In this document: positions 50,988 to 59,308 of the stretch, piece after piece
Layout of the letters: the number at the start of each line of letters is the position of its first letter
Numbering within the stretch: position 1 is the stretch's first letter
Assembly: GCA_002067755.1 (NCBI GenBank)
Contig: MVQH01000086.1
Coordinates: 22,836-86,835, forward strand
Origin: Methanosaeta sp. PtaB.Bin018
GTDB taxonomy: Archaea; Halobacteriota; Methanosarcinia; Methanotrichales; Methanotrichaceae
DNA: 64,000 bases
Direction of reading: 5' to 3'
Position numbers and translations under genes: made by a program
Notes under the pieces: model-generated
What the model saw: only the letters and a program-made list of their open reading frames with translations
Database searches by the model: none
Told to the model about the DNA's origin: nothing

Positions 50988-51937
50988 ATGGAGAGCGGAT
51001 GATACCTGACTGGATGAAAGATGTGGACGTGGGCCCTTGCAAGTGTTCCGCAGTATATCACGGCAAGAAGGGCTTCGTCGGAAAGACGATTGATGGAATT
51101 TTCGGCTTCCTGGAGGATGCCTTTGTCTCAGAGAGCTACTCCAAGAGATCTGGCCTTCTGCAGAGCTTGGACCCAAGGGCCAAGCTGGTGTCCATTCTGG
51201 CAGTTGTATTCGCAACAAGCCTGATCGGTGACCTGAAACTACTGATATTTGTATATGCATTGACGCTGTTGTTTGCATATCTCAGCAAGATAGATGTTGC
51301 ATTTTTCATCAAGCGCGTCTGGCTATTCATCCCCATCTTTGCAGGCATCATTGCCACTCCCATGATCTTCAACATCTTCATCCCAGGAGACCCGCTCATT
51401 CGGGTTGCATACCTGGGAACAGGTGCGCATCTCGGGCCGCTGGGGCTGCCCGATAGCATATACATCACAAGACAAGGAGTCGTCGCGGCAGTGATCTTCA
51501 CCATGCGCGTTGCGACCTGCGTGTCAGCTGTGGTTCTGCTTTTCATAACCACGCCTCAGCAGACTCTCTTCAAGTCCTTGCGCACGATTGGCGTGCCCAA
51601 GGTATATGTTCTGACGCTGGAGATGGCCTATAGATACATTTTTCTGCTGATGGATCTGGTACGCGAGATGTATGTCGCCAAGAAAGCGAGGACGATTAAA
51701 GCAGGAGGCATCTTTGAGGAACAGAGATGGGTTGGAGGGCGCATGGGCTACACACTTATAAGATCTCTGGATATGAGCGAAAAGGTACATATGGCCATGG
51801 TGTCCAGGGGCTTTAGTGGCGATGTCAAGATCATGCAGGAGTTCAAAATGCATAATCGCGACTATGTTGCAGGGGCGATGGCAGTATCTCTGAGCATAGT
51901 ACTGGTGCTGATCTCTCAGAACATCATCAGGATCTAA
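50984..51937 (+). CDS. cbiQ: ECF-type transporter transmembrane protein (CbiQ/EcfT)
   Basis: 317 residues, about six helices ('LVSILAVVFATSLIGDLKLL', 'VWLFIPIFAGIIATPMIF', 'IFTMRVATCVSAVVLLFI'). The coupling motifs to the ATPase are present: 'KKARTIKAGGI' and 'MVSRGFSGDVKIM' (Ala-Arg-Gly type). A long N-terminal soluble part of about 55 residues ('CKCSAVYHGKKGFVGKTIDG') is unusual. Probably imports cobalt, nickel or a vitamin with the next gene; S component missing nearby. Confidence 0.88.
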   Translation: MNGERMIPDWMKDVDVGPCKCSAVYHGKKGFVGKTIDGIFGFLEDAFVSESYSKRSGLLQSLDPRAKLVSILAVVFATSLIGDLKLLIFVYALTLLFAYLSKIDVAFFIKRVWLFIPIFAGIIATPMIFNIFIPGDPLIRVAYLGTGAHLGPLGLPDSIYITRQGVVAAVIFTMRVATCVSAVVLLFITTPQQTLFKSLRTIGVPKVYVLTLEMAYRYIFLLMDLVREMYVAKKARTIKAGGIFEEQRWVGGRMGYTLIRSLDMSEKVHMAMVSRGFSGDVKIMQEFKMHNRDYVAGAMAVSLSIVLVLISQNIIRI

Positions 51938-51941
51938 TAGC

Positions 51942-52775
51942 ATGAAGACTATCTTTGATTTGAGGAATGTATCCTATTCATACGTTGGAAAAATCGATGC
52001 CCTGAAGGACGTGAGCCTGAAGATCGGCCTTGGGGAGCAGGTATCGATAATAGGCTCCAATGGTAGCGGCAAATCGACATTGCTGGCAATTTTAAATGGG
52101 CTGATATATCCAACATCAGGAGAATTCTACGCATTCGACAACCAGATAACTGAAGAGGTCTTCGATTCCATCAAGGACAATGAGTTCAGGACCTATTTTC
52201 GCACCAAAGTCGGCTTCGTCTTTCAAAATTCTGATGTACAGCTCTTCTCGCCTACAGTCTTCCAGGAGATCGCTTTTGGACCCTTGCAGCTGAATATTTC
52301 GCCCGAAGAGGTCAAGACAAGGGTTGAGAACGTCCTGGAGATGATGCAGATCACCAAACTCAGAGATCGATCGCCACATACTTTGAGCGGTGGAGAGAAG
52401 AAGAAGGTATGCATAGCCTCAGTGTTGGTCAACAACCCAGATGTGCTTTTGCTAGACGAGCCCTCGGCCGGGCTGGACCCTCGAACTCAACTGTGGCTGG
52501 TGGAACTTTTGCAGGAGCTGGGGGCGGCAGGCAAGACGATAATCACTGCAACCCACGACCTTGAAATAATCGACCAGATCAGCAAAAGGGCAATAGTCAT
52601 GGGCGAAGATCACAGGGTTAAAAAAGATGGGCCGACGATTAAAGTGCTCGATGACATGCCACTCCTTCTGAACGTCAACCTTGTGCACGAGCACATGCAC
52701 TTTCATGGAAAGACTGTGCATGAGCACATCCACGCGCACATCGATGGTCACAAGCACGAGCACGGAAATAATTGA
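51942..52775 (+). CDS. cbiO: ECF transporter ATPase with His-rich C-terminal tail
   Basis: 277 residues. Walker A 'SIIGSNGSGKSTLLAILNGL', 'FVFQNSDVQLFSPTVFQEIA' (CbiO Q-loop), signature 'HTLSGGEKKKVCIASVLV', Walker B 'VLLLDEPSAGLDPRTQ' and switch 'IITATHDLEIID'. The last ~30 residues contain about eleven His ('HEHMHFHGKTVHEHIHAHID', 'GHKHEHGNN'), a Ni/Co/Zn-binding tail that supports a metal as the transported or sensed substrate. Begins four bases after cbiQ. Confidence 0.9.
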   Translation: MKTIFDLRNVSYSYVGKIDALKDVSLKIGLGEQVSIIGSNGSGKSTLLAILNGLIYPTSGEFYAFDNQITEEVFDSIKDNEFRTYFRTKVGFVFQNSDVQLFSPTVFQEIAFGPLQLNISPEEVKTRVENVLEMMQITKLRDRSPHTLSGGEKKKVCIASVLVNNPDVLLLDEPSAGLDPRTQLWLVELLQELGAAGKTIITATHDLEIIDQISKRAIVMGEDHRVKKDGPTIKVLDDMPLLLNVNLVHEHMHFHGKTVHEHIHAHIDGHKHEHGNN

Positions 52776-54604
52776 TGATAGAGCAGCCCCGTTTCCTGCC
52801 CATGTCCCTCCAGGACTGCAAGAGCCTGGGGATAGATCAGTTGGACATAATTTTGATATGCGGAGATGCCTATGTCGATCATCCATCTTTTGGAGCGGCT
52901 CTGATCGGACGGGTGCTCTGGGATGCGGGCTATTTAGTGGGGATAGTAGCCCAACCAGACTGGAGGTCGAATGAGGACCTTCGAGCTTTAGGAAGGCCGA
53001 GGCTCTTCTTTGGCATCTCCTCGGGCAACGTGGATTCCATGGTGAACAATTTTACACCGAATCTGAAGCGCCGCAGCTGGGATGTCTACTCGCCCGGCGG
53101 TGCCCTGCACAGACCGGACAGGGCACTGATCGTCTACGCCAACATCGTCCATGCCCTCTACCCCGACGTCCCGATCATCCTCGGAGGAATCGAGGCAAGC
53201 TTACGCAGGTTTGCCCACTATGATTACTGGTCAGACTCTGTTCGACAGTCCATCCTGGCGGATGCTCCAGGAAGCCTGCTGGTCTATGGCATGGGCGAGA
53301 GTCCTCTCAAGGAGGTCGCCCTGAGGATGGAAAAGGGTGAGAAAATTGAGGAGATCAGGGATGTGGCAGGGACTGCTGTCAAAGAGGAGGTGAGGGCATG
53401 GCGAGCGGCCCAGCATGGCGATGACTGTCTGGTAATCCCAAGTTTCTCAGACGTCTCATCGGATATTCGATTGTATGCCAGGGCTTTCGCGCTGCACTAT
53501 GGGGAGCAGGATCCTTTTTTTGGGCGTGCAGTAGTCCAGCCGCATCCCAAGACCGTCATCATCCAGAACAAGCCCGCTCGACCTCTGACGTGCGCAGAGC
53601 TGGATCACATCTATGAGCTGCCCTTCAGCCGCGAGGCCCATCCAACTTACCGGGAGGCAGTCCCAGCACTTGAGCCAGTCAGGTTCTCCATCACCAGTCA
53701 CAGGGGTTGTTTTGGTTCGTGCTCCTTTTGTGCCCTGACTCATCACCAGGGCAGGATAGTACAGAGCCGCAGCATTGACTCCATAGTTCGCGAGGCCACC
53801 AGGCTCACCGGCATGAAGGGCTTCAAGGGCATCATTCAGGATGTAGGCGGGCCCACTGCAAATATGTTTGGCCTGACCTGCCCGCGATGGAGACACGGAG
53901 CATGCCCAGACAAGCTCTGCTCAGCACACTGTCCCAGCCTCGACAAGGATCACTCCCAGCAGGTTCAGTTGCTGCGCCGCCTGCGCAAAGTGCCGGGCGT
54001 TCGGAAGGTCTTCATCGGCTCAGGGATTCGACATGACCTTGTGCTGGCAGATTCCTCAGACTACCTCCATGACCTCTGCCAGCATCACGTCTCAGGCCAT
54101 CTGAAGATCGCGCCTGAGCACATCTCGCGCACTGTTTTGGAATGCATGCATAAACCGCCCGTGGAGGTTCTGGATGCCTTCTGTGAAAGATTCCGAAAGG
54201 TCTCAGAAGAGCTGGGACGGGAGCAATATCTGCTGCCGTACTTCATGTCAGGCCATCCCGGCTGCACCATAAAAGACATGATCGAGCTGGCGGAGTATTT
54301 GAGGGATCATCACATGTACACTGAGCAGGTGCAGGACTTTACCCCCACGCCCATGACTGTTTCCACGACCATGTACTATACCGGCCTGGATCCATTCACC
54401 CAAAGAAGTGTGCATGTCCCAAAGGGCCGGGAAAAGAGAATACAGCGGGCGATTCTGCAGTACAGGGACCCGAGAAACTATGCTCTGGTCAGAGAGGGAT
54501 TGAGGATGGCAGGGCGCGAGGACCTGATCGGCGATGGAAGAGAATGCCTAATTCCTCGAACAGCTGGATCATTGAGAGGGCCTAAAGGGCGCAAAGGAGG
54601 ATGA
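52775..54604 (+). CDS. YgiQ-family radical SAM protein
   Basis: 609 residues. N-terminal B12-like domain region 'DIILICGDAYVDHPSFGAAL' and 'GYLVGIVAQPDWRSNEDLRA', then 'YPDVPIILGGIEASLRRFAH', and the radical SAM motif Cx3Cx2C in 'SHRGCFGSCSFCALTHHQGR', 'GIIQDVGGPTANMFGL', and C-terminal 'PHIS-type' regions 'MSGHPGCTIKDMIELAEYLR' and 'QVQDFTPTPMTVSTTMYYTG'. The family (UPF0313) has no proven reaction. Its ATG lies on the last base of cbiO (TGATG). Confidence 0.9.
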   Translation: MIEQPRFLPMSLQDCKSLGIDQLDIILICGDAYVDHPSFGAALIGRVLWDAGYLVGIVAQPDWRSNEDLRALGRPRLFFGISSGNVDSMVNNFTPNLKRRSWDVYSPGGALHRPDRALIVYANIVHALYPDVPIILGGIEASLRRFAHYDYWSDSVRQSILADAPGSLLVYGMGESPLKEVALRMEKGEKIEEIRDVAGTAVKEEVRAWRAAQHGDDCLVIPSFSDVSSDIRLYARAFALHYGEQDPFFGRAVVQPHPKTVIIQNKPARPLTCAELDHIYELPFSREAHPTYREAVPALEPVRFSITSHRGCFGSCSFCALTHHQGRIVQSRSIDSIVREATRLTGMKGFKGIIQDVGGPTANMFGLTCPRWRHGACPDKLCSAHCPSLDKDHSQQVQLLRRLRKVPGVRKVFIGSGIRHDLVLADSSDYLHDLCQHHVSGHLKIAPEHISRTVLECMHKPPVEVLDAFCERFRKVSEELGREQYLLPYFMSGHPGCTIKDMIELAEYLRDHHMYTEQVQDFTPTPMTVSTTMYYTGLDPFTQRSVHVPKGREKRIQRAILQYRDPRNYALVREGLRMAGREDLIGDGRECLIPRTAGSLRGPKGRKGG

Positions 54605-54618
54605 TGATCTTCGATGCT

Positions 54619-55197
54619 TCAGCAGATCATCTTCTCGAAGCACTCCTGACAGACCAACTTGCCACTGGCCGTCCTGCCCCGGATCTCCATGAAGCTCTCG
54701 CCGCACTCCTGACAGCGCACAGAAGGATAAATCCTGGCCTTCTCAGGCTCCGGGATCTCGACCTCTCTCACTGAGAGCATCTCCTCGTCGGGCGCTGTCA
54801 GGATCTTTTTGATGGCATCCTCCCGCAGCATATCGAGCTTCTGCTTCTCCTCAGGCGAGAGAGTTCCATTGAAATATCTCTTTCTCAGATCATCCATGCC
54901 ATCTAAAACATCGCCCTTGAAATAGATGCGCAGCGCCTTGCCATTGTTGCGAGAGTATATGGTAAATGCCTGCTTTCCAAAGTCCTTGAAGATCAGGTTG
55001 CCCTTTCCAAAGGTGCAGCCCAAGGTGGCCTGCAATGCATCCACGCTGCAGGAGTTGTTCTCTGCGATGCATACAAGCTCTTCGTCCACGGATCTTGGAT
55101 AGTGTTCTTTCACATATTTCGCCACCCTGTAGCCTATAGCGAGGCCCGGGCAGATGTGGCCGTGAAACTTTGCAGCCTCTTTGAAGTCTTCGTCCAT
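54619..55197 (-). CDS. fmdE: FmdE-family protein with C-terminal zinc ribbon
   Basis: 192 residues. The FmdE domain opens 'FKEAAKFHGHICPGLAIGYR', with 'CIAENNSCSVDALQATLGCT' and 'FGKGNLIFKDFGKQAFTIYS', typical cysteine/His residues. The C-terminus has a Cys4 zinc ribbon ('VRCQECGESFMEIRGRTASG', 'KLVCQECFEKM'). Known as a formylmethanofuran dehydrogenase operon protein, probably a Mo/metal accessory rather than a catalytic subunit. Start ATG 55197 follows GGTGATC, the archaeal ribosome-binding sequence. Confidence 0.9.
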   Translation of the reverse strand: MDEDFKEAAKFHGHICPGLAIGYRVAKYVKEHYPRSVDEELVCIAENNSCSVDALQATLGCTFGKGNLIFKDFGKQAFTIYSRNNGKALRIYFKGDVLDGMDDLRKRYFNGTLSPEEKQKLDMLREDAIKKILTAPDEEMLSVREVEIPEPEKARIYPSVRCQECGESFMEIRGRTASGKLVCQECFEKMIC

Positions 55198-55349
55198 TTG
55201 GATCACCAGAGATTTGCGAGAATTGCAAATCCGCAATTTGTTATAAGTTCGAAAGGATAAGTAGTACGCGCTCGTATCCTCGTCGCGGCCACAGCAGGCA
55301 TGCACGAGGCGAAACAAAGATGAGTCACATCCTGCTCTAATTTATCACC

Positions 55350-55646
55350 ATGAAGATGGGACGCAAAGCCAAGCCAAAGTCGCCACAGGAGATGGCGCTG
55401 GTGCATCACGCCCTGGAAAACCCTGCTCGCAGGAATATGATCATCCTCATGAACCAGGGAAAGCTCTCTGTTCCGGAGATCGAGGCAGTGGTTGGGCCGA
55501 ACATGCTCGACTACCACCTGCACCGGCTGGAGCTGGCAGGCTTGATTGAGGTGCACGAGGGAAGAATTGTGCTGACTGAGGCGGGTGTGGCCTATGGGGG
55601 CCTCGTGAAGATGCAAAAGGAGAGGGGCGGGGCGAATAAAACATGA
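55350..55646 (+). CDS. Winged-helix regulator (ArsR-like)
   Basis: 98 residues with 'QEMALVHHALENPARRNMII' (typical ArsR helix), 'LSVPEIEAVVGPNMLDYHLH' (HTH, with 'DYHLHRLELAGLIE' recognition) and a basic wing 'HEGRIVLTEAGVAY'. No metal-binding cysteines. Ends four bases into the MBL hydrolase gene (ATGA), so it probably autoregulates this pair. Confidence 0.83.
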   Translation: MKMGRKAKPKSPQEMALVHHALENPARRNMIILMNQGKLSVPEIEAVVGPNMLDYHLHRLELAGLIEVHEGRIVLTEAGVAYGGLVKMQKERGGANKT

Positions 55647-56383
55647 ATGTGATCTTCCTTGGCACCAATGGCTGGTACGACACAGACACAGGCAACACCA
55701 TCTGCACCCTCATAAACTGCGAGAAGTGCCACATCATCCTCGATGCGGGCAATGGCATCTATAAGGCAGATCGCTACATCCACGACGACCTGCCAGTCTA
55801 CCTCTTCCTCAGCCATTTTCACCTCGACCACATCGAAGGACTGCATATCTTAAACAAGTTCCACTTCCCCCAGGGCCTGAAGATCTTTGGCCAGAAGGGC
55901 ACAGCCAGGTTCCTGGACATCATCATGCGCCAGCCCTTCACAGTTCCAATTGACATGCTGCCCTTTCCTGTCGAGGTGCAAGAGCTCTCAGAGGGGCCCT
56001 ACAAGCTTCCCTTTGCCATGGAGTGCCGCTTCCTGGTGCATGCTGCGCCTACCATGGGCTACAGGTTCGATCTGGACGGCAAGATCGTAGCCTACTGCCC
56101 GGACACAGGCGTCTGCGAGAATGCTGTGCTGCTGGCCGAGGACGCCGATCTCCTTATTTCCGAGTGCTCACACAAGCCAGGCGAGAGTAGCCCTGCCTGG
56201 CCACACCTCAACCCGCAGGACGCTTGCGAGATTGCACGTCGGGCAGGAGCAAAGCGTCTAGCCCTCACGCACTTCGATGCTGGACGCTACACCAGCATAC
56301 AGCAAAGGCTGGATGCAGCTGCAAGCGTTCTGGACTGCCGCGAGATCGTAGTCGGACAAGATGGGCTGGTGCTGAAATTATGA
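55643..56383 (+). CDS. Metallo-beta-lactamase-fold hydrolase (RNase Z-like)
   Basis: 246 residues. The metal motif H58-x-H60-x-D62-H63 is in 'FLSHFHLDHIEGL'; later metal ligands are in 'VAYCPDTGVCENAV', 'LISECSHKPGES' and 'LALTHFDAGRY'. Similar to the small phosphodiesterase/RNase Z subgroup, but substrate unknown. Coupled to the ArsR-like regulator upstream. Confidence 0.88.
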   Translation: MNVIFLGTNGWYDTDTGNTICTLINCEKCHIILDAGNGIYKADRYIHDDLPVYLFLSHFHLDHIEGLHILNKFHFPQGLKIFGQKGTARFLDIIMRQPFTVPIDMLPFPVEVQELSEGPYKLPFAMECRFLVHAAPTMGYRFDLDGKIVAYCPDTGVCENAVLLAEDADLLISECSHKPGESSPAWPHLNPQDACEIARRAGAKRLALTHFDAGRYTSIQQRLDAAASVLDCREIVVGQDGLVLKL

Positions 56384-56393
56384 GGGCGAGGCT

Positions 56394-56834
56394 ATGAGGA
56401 TAGGACCTGTGATAGTCTTATTGCTGGCGTTATGCGATCTTGTGGCTGGCGGCAGTGCACAGAGCACGAGCAGCTTTCAGAGCGTGAGCGGCCAGTTCGC
56501 CAGAGAATGGCTGAGCGATTTCAAGGCCCAGAATCCTCAGCCTGTCCGGGAGGCTGGCAACGGCAGCGACTTATGGTGCTGGGGAGGCGCTCCCAAGGGG
56601 AGCACCATTGTCGATGGAAAGCTCGTGCAGGATCCCTACTATCTCAGGCCCTTGCTGAATTTATCCAGCAACTGGCTGGATGAGACATATACCGATCCAG
56701 GAACGGGGCTGCCCGTCAATGCTTACCTAGATCCTTTAACAGGCACTAGATACTACGTTTACTTAAATCCCAGCACAGGAAAGCCATTCTACACGTATGT
56801 TGTGCCTGCCTCTGGACAGCCGTACTACACTTAA
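56394..56834 (+). CDS. Small secreted protein with C-terminal 12-residue DPxTG repeats (paralogue 1)
   Basis: 146 residues; signal peptide 'PVIVLLLALCDLVAGGSAQ'. Middle region 'FQSVSGQFAREWLSDFKAQN' and 'GNGSDLWCWGGAPKGSTIVD'. The C-terminal 46 residues are four repeats with an exact 12-residue period beginning at residues 101, 113, 125 and 137 ('DPGTGLPVNAYL', 'DPLTGTRYYVYL', 'NPSTGKPFYTYV', 'VPASGQPYYT'). Family not recognised. Its paralogue follows 166 bp later. Confidence 0.7.
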   Translation: MRIGPVIVLLLALCDLVAGGSAQSTSSFQSVSGQFAREWLSDFKAQNPQPVREAGNGSDLWCWGGAPKGSTIVDGKLVQDPYYLRPLLNLSSNWLDETYTDPGTGLPVNAYLDPLTGTRYYVYLNPSTGKPFYTYVVPASGQPYYT

Positions 56835-57000
56835 TGCAGATAATACTGGCAAGCAGGTCACCTCGCCTTCAGTCACATCAATTGCGCCTTCGAACGGTTG
56901 GATAACAGCATCGCCCTAACCGAAATGATCCAGCAGCAGGTCCTGTCACGCGAAAGGCTTTTATTGCGCCGCGTCCATCGCCCATATTTGGTGGGGTCAA

Positions 57001-57525
57001 ATGAGGACTGCATTTGCAGTTGCAGTTTGTGTATTGTTATGCCTTTTGGCAGCGCAATGCCATGCTCAAAGCACGAGCCGTTTCCAGAGCGTTGGCGGAG
57101 ATTTTGGCCAGAACTGGATAAGCAACTTCAAGGCCGCGAACCCTGAGCCTGCCCATGAGAGCAGCAATGGCAGCGATCTGTGGAGCTGGGGAGGCGCCCC
57201 AAGGGGGAGCATAGTCGTCAATGGCAAGCTACAAGCCGATCCCTATTATTACTGGAAGTCGCTCAACTTTACCAACGGCTGGCTTGGAGAGACCAGCGTG
57301 GACCCCTACACAGGAAACCCTGTCTATGGATATGTAGATCCAAATACCGGATTTGTAAGGTACTTTTACGTTGACCCAAGTACTGGAAAGCCGGTTTACG
57401 TGAATTATGATCCAGCCACGGGGAGTCCTATCTATGGCAGCGTCTCACCCTTCTATGCATCCAATGACTGGTCGGGCAATTATGCGCTGCCGTCCATATT
57501 CAACTCGAACAATCCATGGGGTTGA
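57001..57525 (+). CDS. Small secreted protein with C-terminal 12-residue DPxTG repeats (paralogue 2)
   Basis: 174 residues; signal peptide 'AVAVCVLLCLLAAQCHAQ'. It aligns end to end with the previous gene: 'RFQSVGGDFGQNWISNFKAA', 'NGSDLWSWGGAPRGSIVVNG', and repeats at residues 101, 113, 125 and 137 in the same register ('DPYTGNPVYGYV', 'DPNTGFVRYFYV', 'DPSTGKPVYVNY', 'DPATGSPIYGSV'). It adds an Asn/Ser/Trp tail. A tandem duplication is clear. Surface attachment or a self-assembling beta structure is a guess. Confidence 0.72.
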   Translation: MRTAFAVAVCVLLCLLAAQCHAQSTSRFQSVGGDFGQNWISNFKAANPEPAHESSNGSDLWSWGGAPRGSIVVNGKLQADPYYYWKSLNFTNGWLGETSVDPYTGNPVYGYVDPNTGFVRYFYVDPSTGKPVYVNYDPATGSPIYGSVSPFYASNDWSGNYALPSIFNSNNPWG

Positions 57526-57571
57526 AGGCCAAAGCCCTGATGAAACCCTTGAAACTAACGGAGGAATACCC

Positions 57572-58060
57572 ATGAATTCCAAAAAGTACTTTGCAATCTT
57601 TGCTTTGCTGTCGCTGGCTGCAATCTCAGCGCAAGGAGAGCTGACCGAATACCAACAGGGCGTTTATGCAGGCTTGAAGGCAGGCATGATGATAGGCAAG
57701 CTCCTGGGGGCTGCTCCCTACGATCCAAGCCAAGCCCAGCAGTTCAATGCTCAGGTGGATCTGTTCAACCAGGGGCTGGCAGGAGCATTCGGAGACAACC
57801 AGACTGCCATAAACACCTTCAAGCTGCAGCCCTATAGCGCCACAGCTGCGGCAAAGTCGGCCTACACGGGCAAGCCAGTACATTCCATAGATGGAAGCTG
57901 GAACCAGAGCAATGTCACAGTTCTGGGAGATGTGGATGAGGGCGTGAGGATCTACGACATGCCAGCATCGTCGTATTACACATGGGTCGGAGACCAGGGC
58001 AGCATACCCTCTTTGCCGTATGCGAGAAAATCCAACTACGAAAACCTAGGCTCTGTTTAG
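57572..58060 (+). CDS. Small secreted protein of unknown function
   Basis: 162 residues; signal peptide 'KYFAIFALLSLAAISAQG'. Mature part: 'ELTEYQQGVYAGLKAGMMIG', 'AAPYDPSQAQQFNAQVDLFN', and a C-terminal 'GDVDEGVRIYDMPASSYYTW'. It has no DPxTG repeat, but lies 46 nt after the two paralogues and in the same direction, so a shared role is likely. ATG 57572 has GGAGGA (57560-57565) six bases upstream. Confidence 0.68.
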   Translation: MNSKKYFAIFALLSLAAISAQGELTEYQQGVYAGLKAGMMIGKLLGAAPYDPSQAQQFNAQVDLFNQGLAGAFGDNQTAINTFKLQPYSATAAAKSAYTGKPVHSIDGSWNQSNVTVLGDVDEGVRIYDMPASSYYTWVGDQGSIPSLPYARKSNYENLGSV

Positions 58061-58072
58061 CCTCGCAAAAAC

Positions 58073-58086
58073 TTTTTTTGTTTTTT
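58073..58086 (+). terminator. T-rich transcription end
   Basis: TTTTTTTGTTTTTT follows the stop at 58060 by 13 bp; archaeal RNA polymerase often ends on such U tracts. It fits the end of the 56.4-58.1 kb secreted-protein run. Confidence 0.55.
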
Positions 58087-58210
58087 CCTGTGTTGGCAAT
58101 GGTACATTGCTCCTTCGTTAGTTCTCAGTGAGCTTCTGCGCCTCTGTGGTGGCAGTCCGCCCGATAGAGTGCTAAAATATATATTTTCAGGATGCATAAC
58201 ATAATTAATC

Positions 58211-58810
58211 ATGAGCAAAGACCTCGACAGCCTCCTCTCGGAACTGAAGACAGTTCACGAGGACCTCAAGCCCATCCCCACGGAGTTGATAGTAGTAGCC
58301 GACTGGGTGCGTCTGAAGTGCAGATATGGTTGCAGGGCATATGGAAAGCACCTCTGCTGCCCGCCTTACTCTCCAACGCCCCAGGAGATGAGGGCCGTCC
58401 TTTCAGCGTACCGGCAGGCAGTTCTCGCCAGATTTGAGACCAAGCCGGACCAGAAGCTTCTGCCCAAGCACATCCACCATGCCTTCTGGAATTCCCTCAC
58501 CAAGGTGCATAAAACCGTATATGAGCTTGAGCGGACGGCCTTCCTTGCCGGATACTACAAGGCCTTTGGCATGGGTGCCCTGCCATGCACCCTCTGTGAG
58601 ACCTGCGTCATCGAGGAGATGCTGAAGAAGGATCAGGCAGTCTTCGACCTGGATGCCGTGAAATGCAGACACAAAGAGATCATGCGCCCATCTATGGAGG
58701 CCTGCGGCATAGATGTATTCAAGACCCTGCAGAACGCGGGCTACAAGCCCAAGGTTCTTGGAGATTGCAGAGAAAAAGTGGAGCTCTTCTGCCTTGTGCT
58801 GCTCGATTAG
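58211..58810 (+). CDS. DUF2284 predicted metal-binding protein
   Basis: 199 residues. The DUF2284 marks are 'LKCRYGCRAYGKHLCCPPYS' followed by 'PTPQEMRAVLSAYRQAVL', and 'GALPCTLCETCVIEEMLKKD', many cysteines that may bind zinc or a cluster. Function unknown. A TATA-like TAAAATATATATTT (58172-58185) about 26 bp upstream suggests a leaderless mRNA. Confidence 0.87.
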   Translation: MSKDLDSLLSELKTVHEDLKPIPTELIVVADWVRLKCRYGCRAYGKHLCCPPYSPTPQEMRAVLSAYRQAVLARFETKPDQKLLPKHIHHAFWNSLTKVHKTVYELERTAFLAGYYKAFGMGALPCTLCETCVIEEMLKKDQAVFDLDAVKCRHKEIMRPSMEACGIDVFKTLQNAGYKPKVLGDCREKVELFCLVLLD

Positions 58811-58886
58811 GCCCTTTATCTTTTTCTTGCAGACGGAGCCAGCGTCCTAATAGCCTAATATACCATCAGGTGAAAATCAAGCACCG

Positions 58887-59147
58887 ATGCAGTGGGAGTT
58901 TGTAGGTTCGGGTGCTGCGCTTCTGACTATGTTCGGCTTTGTGCCTCAGATTCTGAAGATCTATCGGACGGAATCGGTCGCAGACGTGAGTCTTTTCATG
59001 CTGCTTCAATTCTTCGTGGGAATCTTCCTCTGGCTGCTCTACGGCATACACATCCAGGATAAAATTCTCATCGTCTCCAATGCAGTCTCCTTTTTGACCT
59101 TGATAGTTGCGATAGGACTATATTTGAAATACAGAAAGAACAAATGA
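58887..59147 (+). CDS. SemiSWEET-type small membrane transporter
   Basis: 86 residues with three helices: 'GSGAALLTMFGFVPQILKIY' (the PQ motif), 'SLFMLLQFFVGIFLWLLYGI' and 'NAVSFLTLIVAIGLYLKYRK'. The pattern matches bacterial SemiSWEETs, dimeric sugar transporters. Substrate in an archaeon is unclear. Start ATG 58887. Confidence 0.87.
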   Translation: MQWEFVGSGAALLTMFGFVPQILKIYRTESVADVSLFMLLQFFVGIFLWLLYGIHIQDKILIVSNAVSFLTLIVAIGLYLKYRKNK

Positions 59148-59162
59148 AGTGGCATCGCCTTT

Positions 59163-59251
59163 AAGGAGAATGGGGATTAAGTCGTGGGTCGGAAGGGTAA
59201 TGGGTTGCAGTACCAAGTCACGACTTATCCCATCCAAAAATCAGACTCCTT
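59163..59251. repeat. Long imperfect palindrome (IR element or structured RNA)
   Basis: AAGGAG (59163-59168) pairs with CTCCTT (59246-59251), and TGGGGATTAAGTCGTG (59171-59186) pairs with CACGACTTATCCCA (59219-59232) with small bulges, around a 32-nt loop. It lies between SemiSWEET and the next promoter. It could be a small non-autonomous element or a terminator/regulatory RNA. Confidence 0.5.
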
Positions 59252-59255
59252 GAAG

Positions 59256-59263
59256 TATAAATA
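59256..59263 (+). promoter_or_regulatory. TATA box of the 59.3 kb gene
   Basis: TATAAATA is 53-46 bp before the ATG 59309; with start near 59285-59290, a short leader containing GAGGTTGATC follows. Confidence 0.5.
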
Positions 59264-59308
59264 GACATGGTACAATGAGTATGGACAGATACAAGAGAGG
59301 TTGATCGA

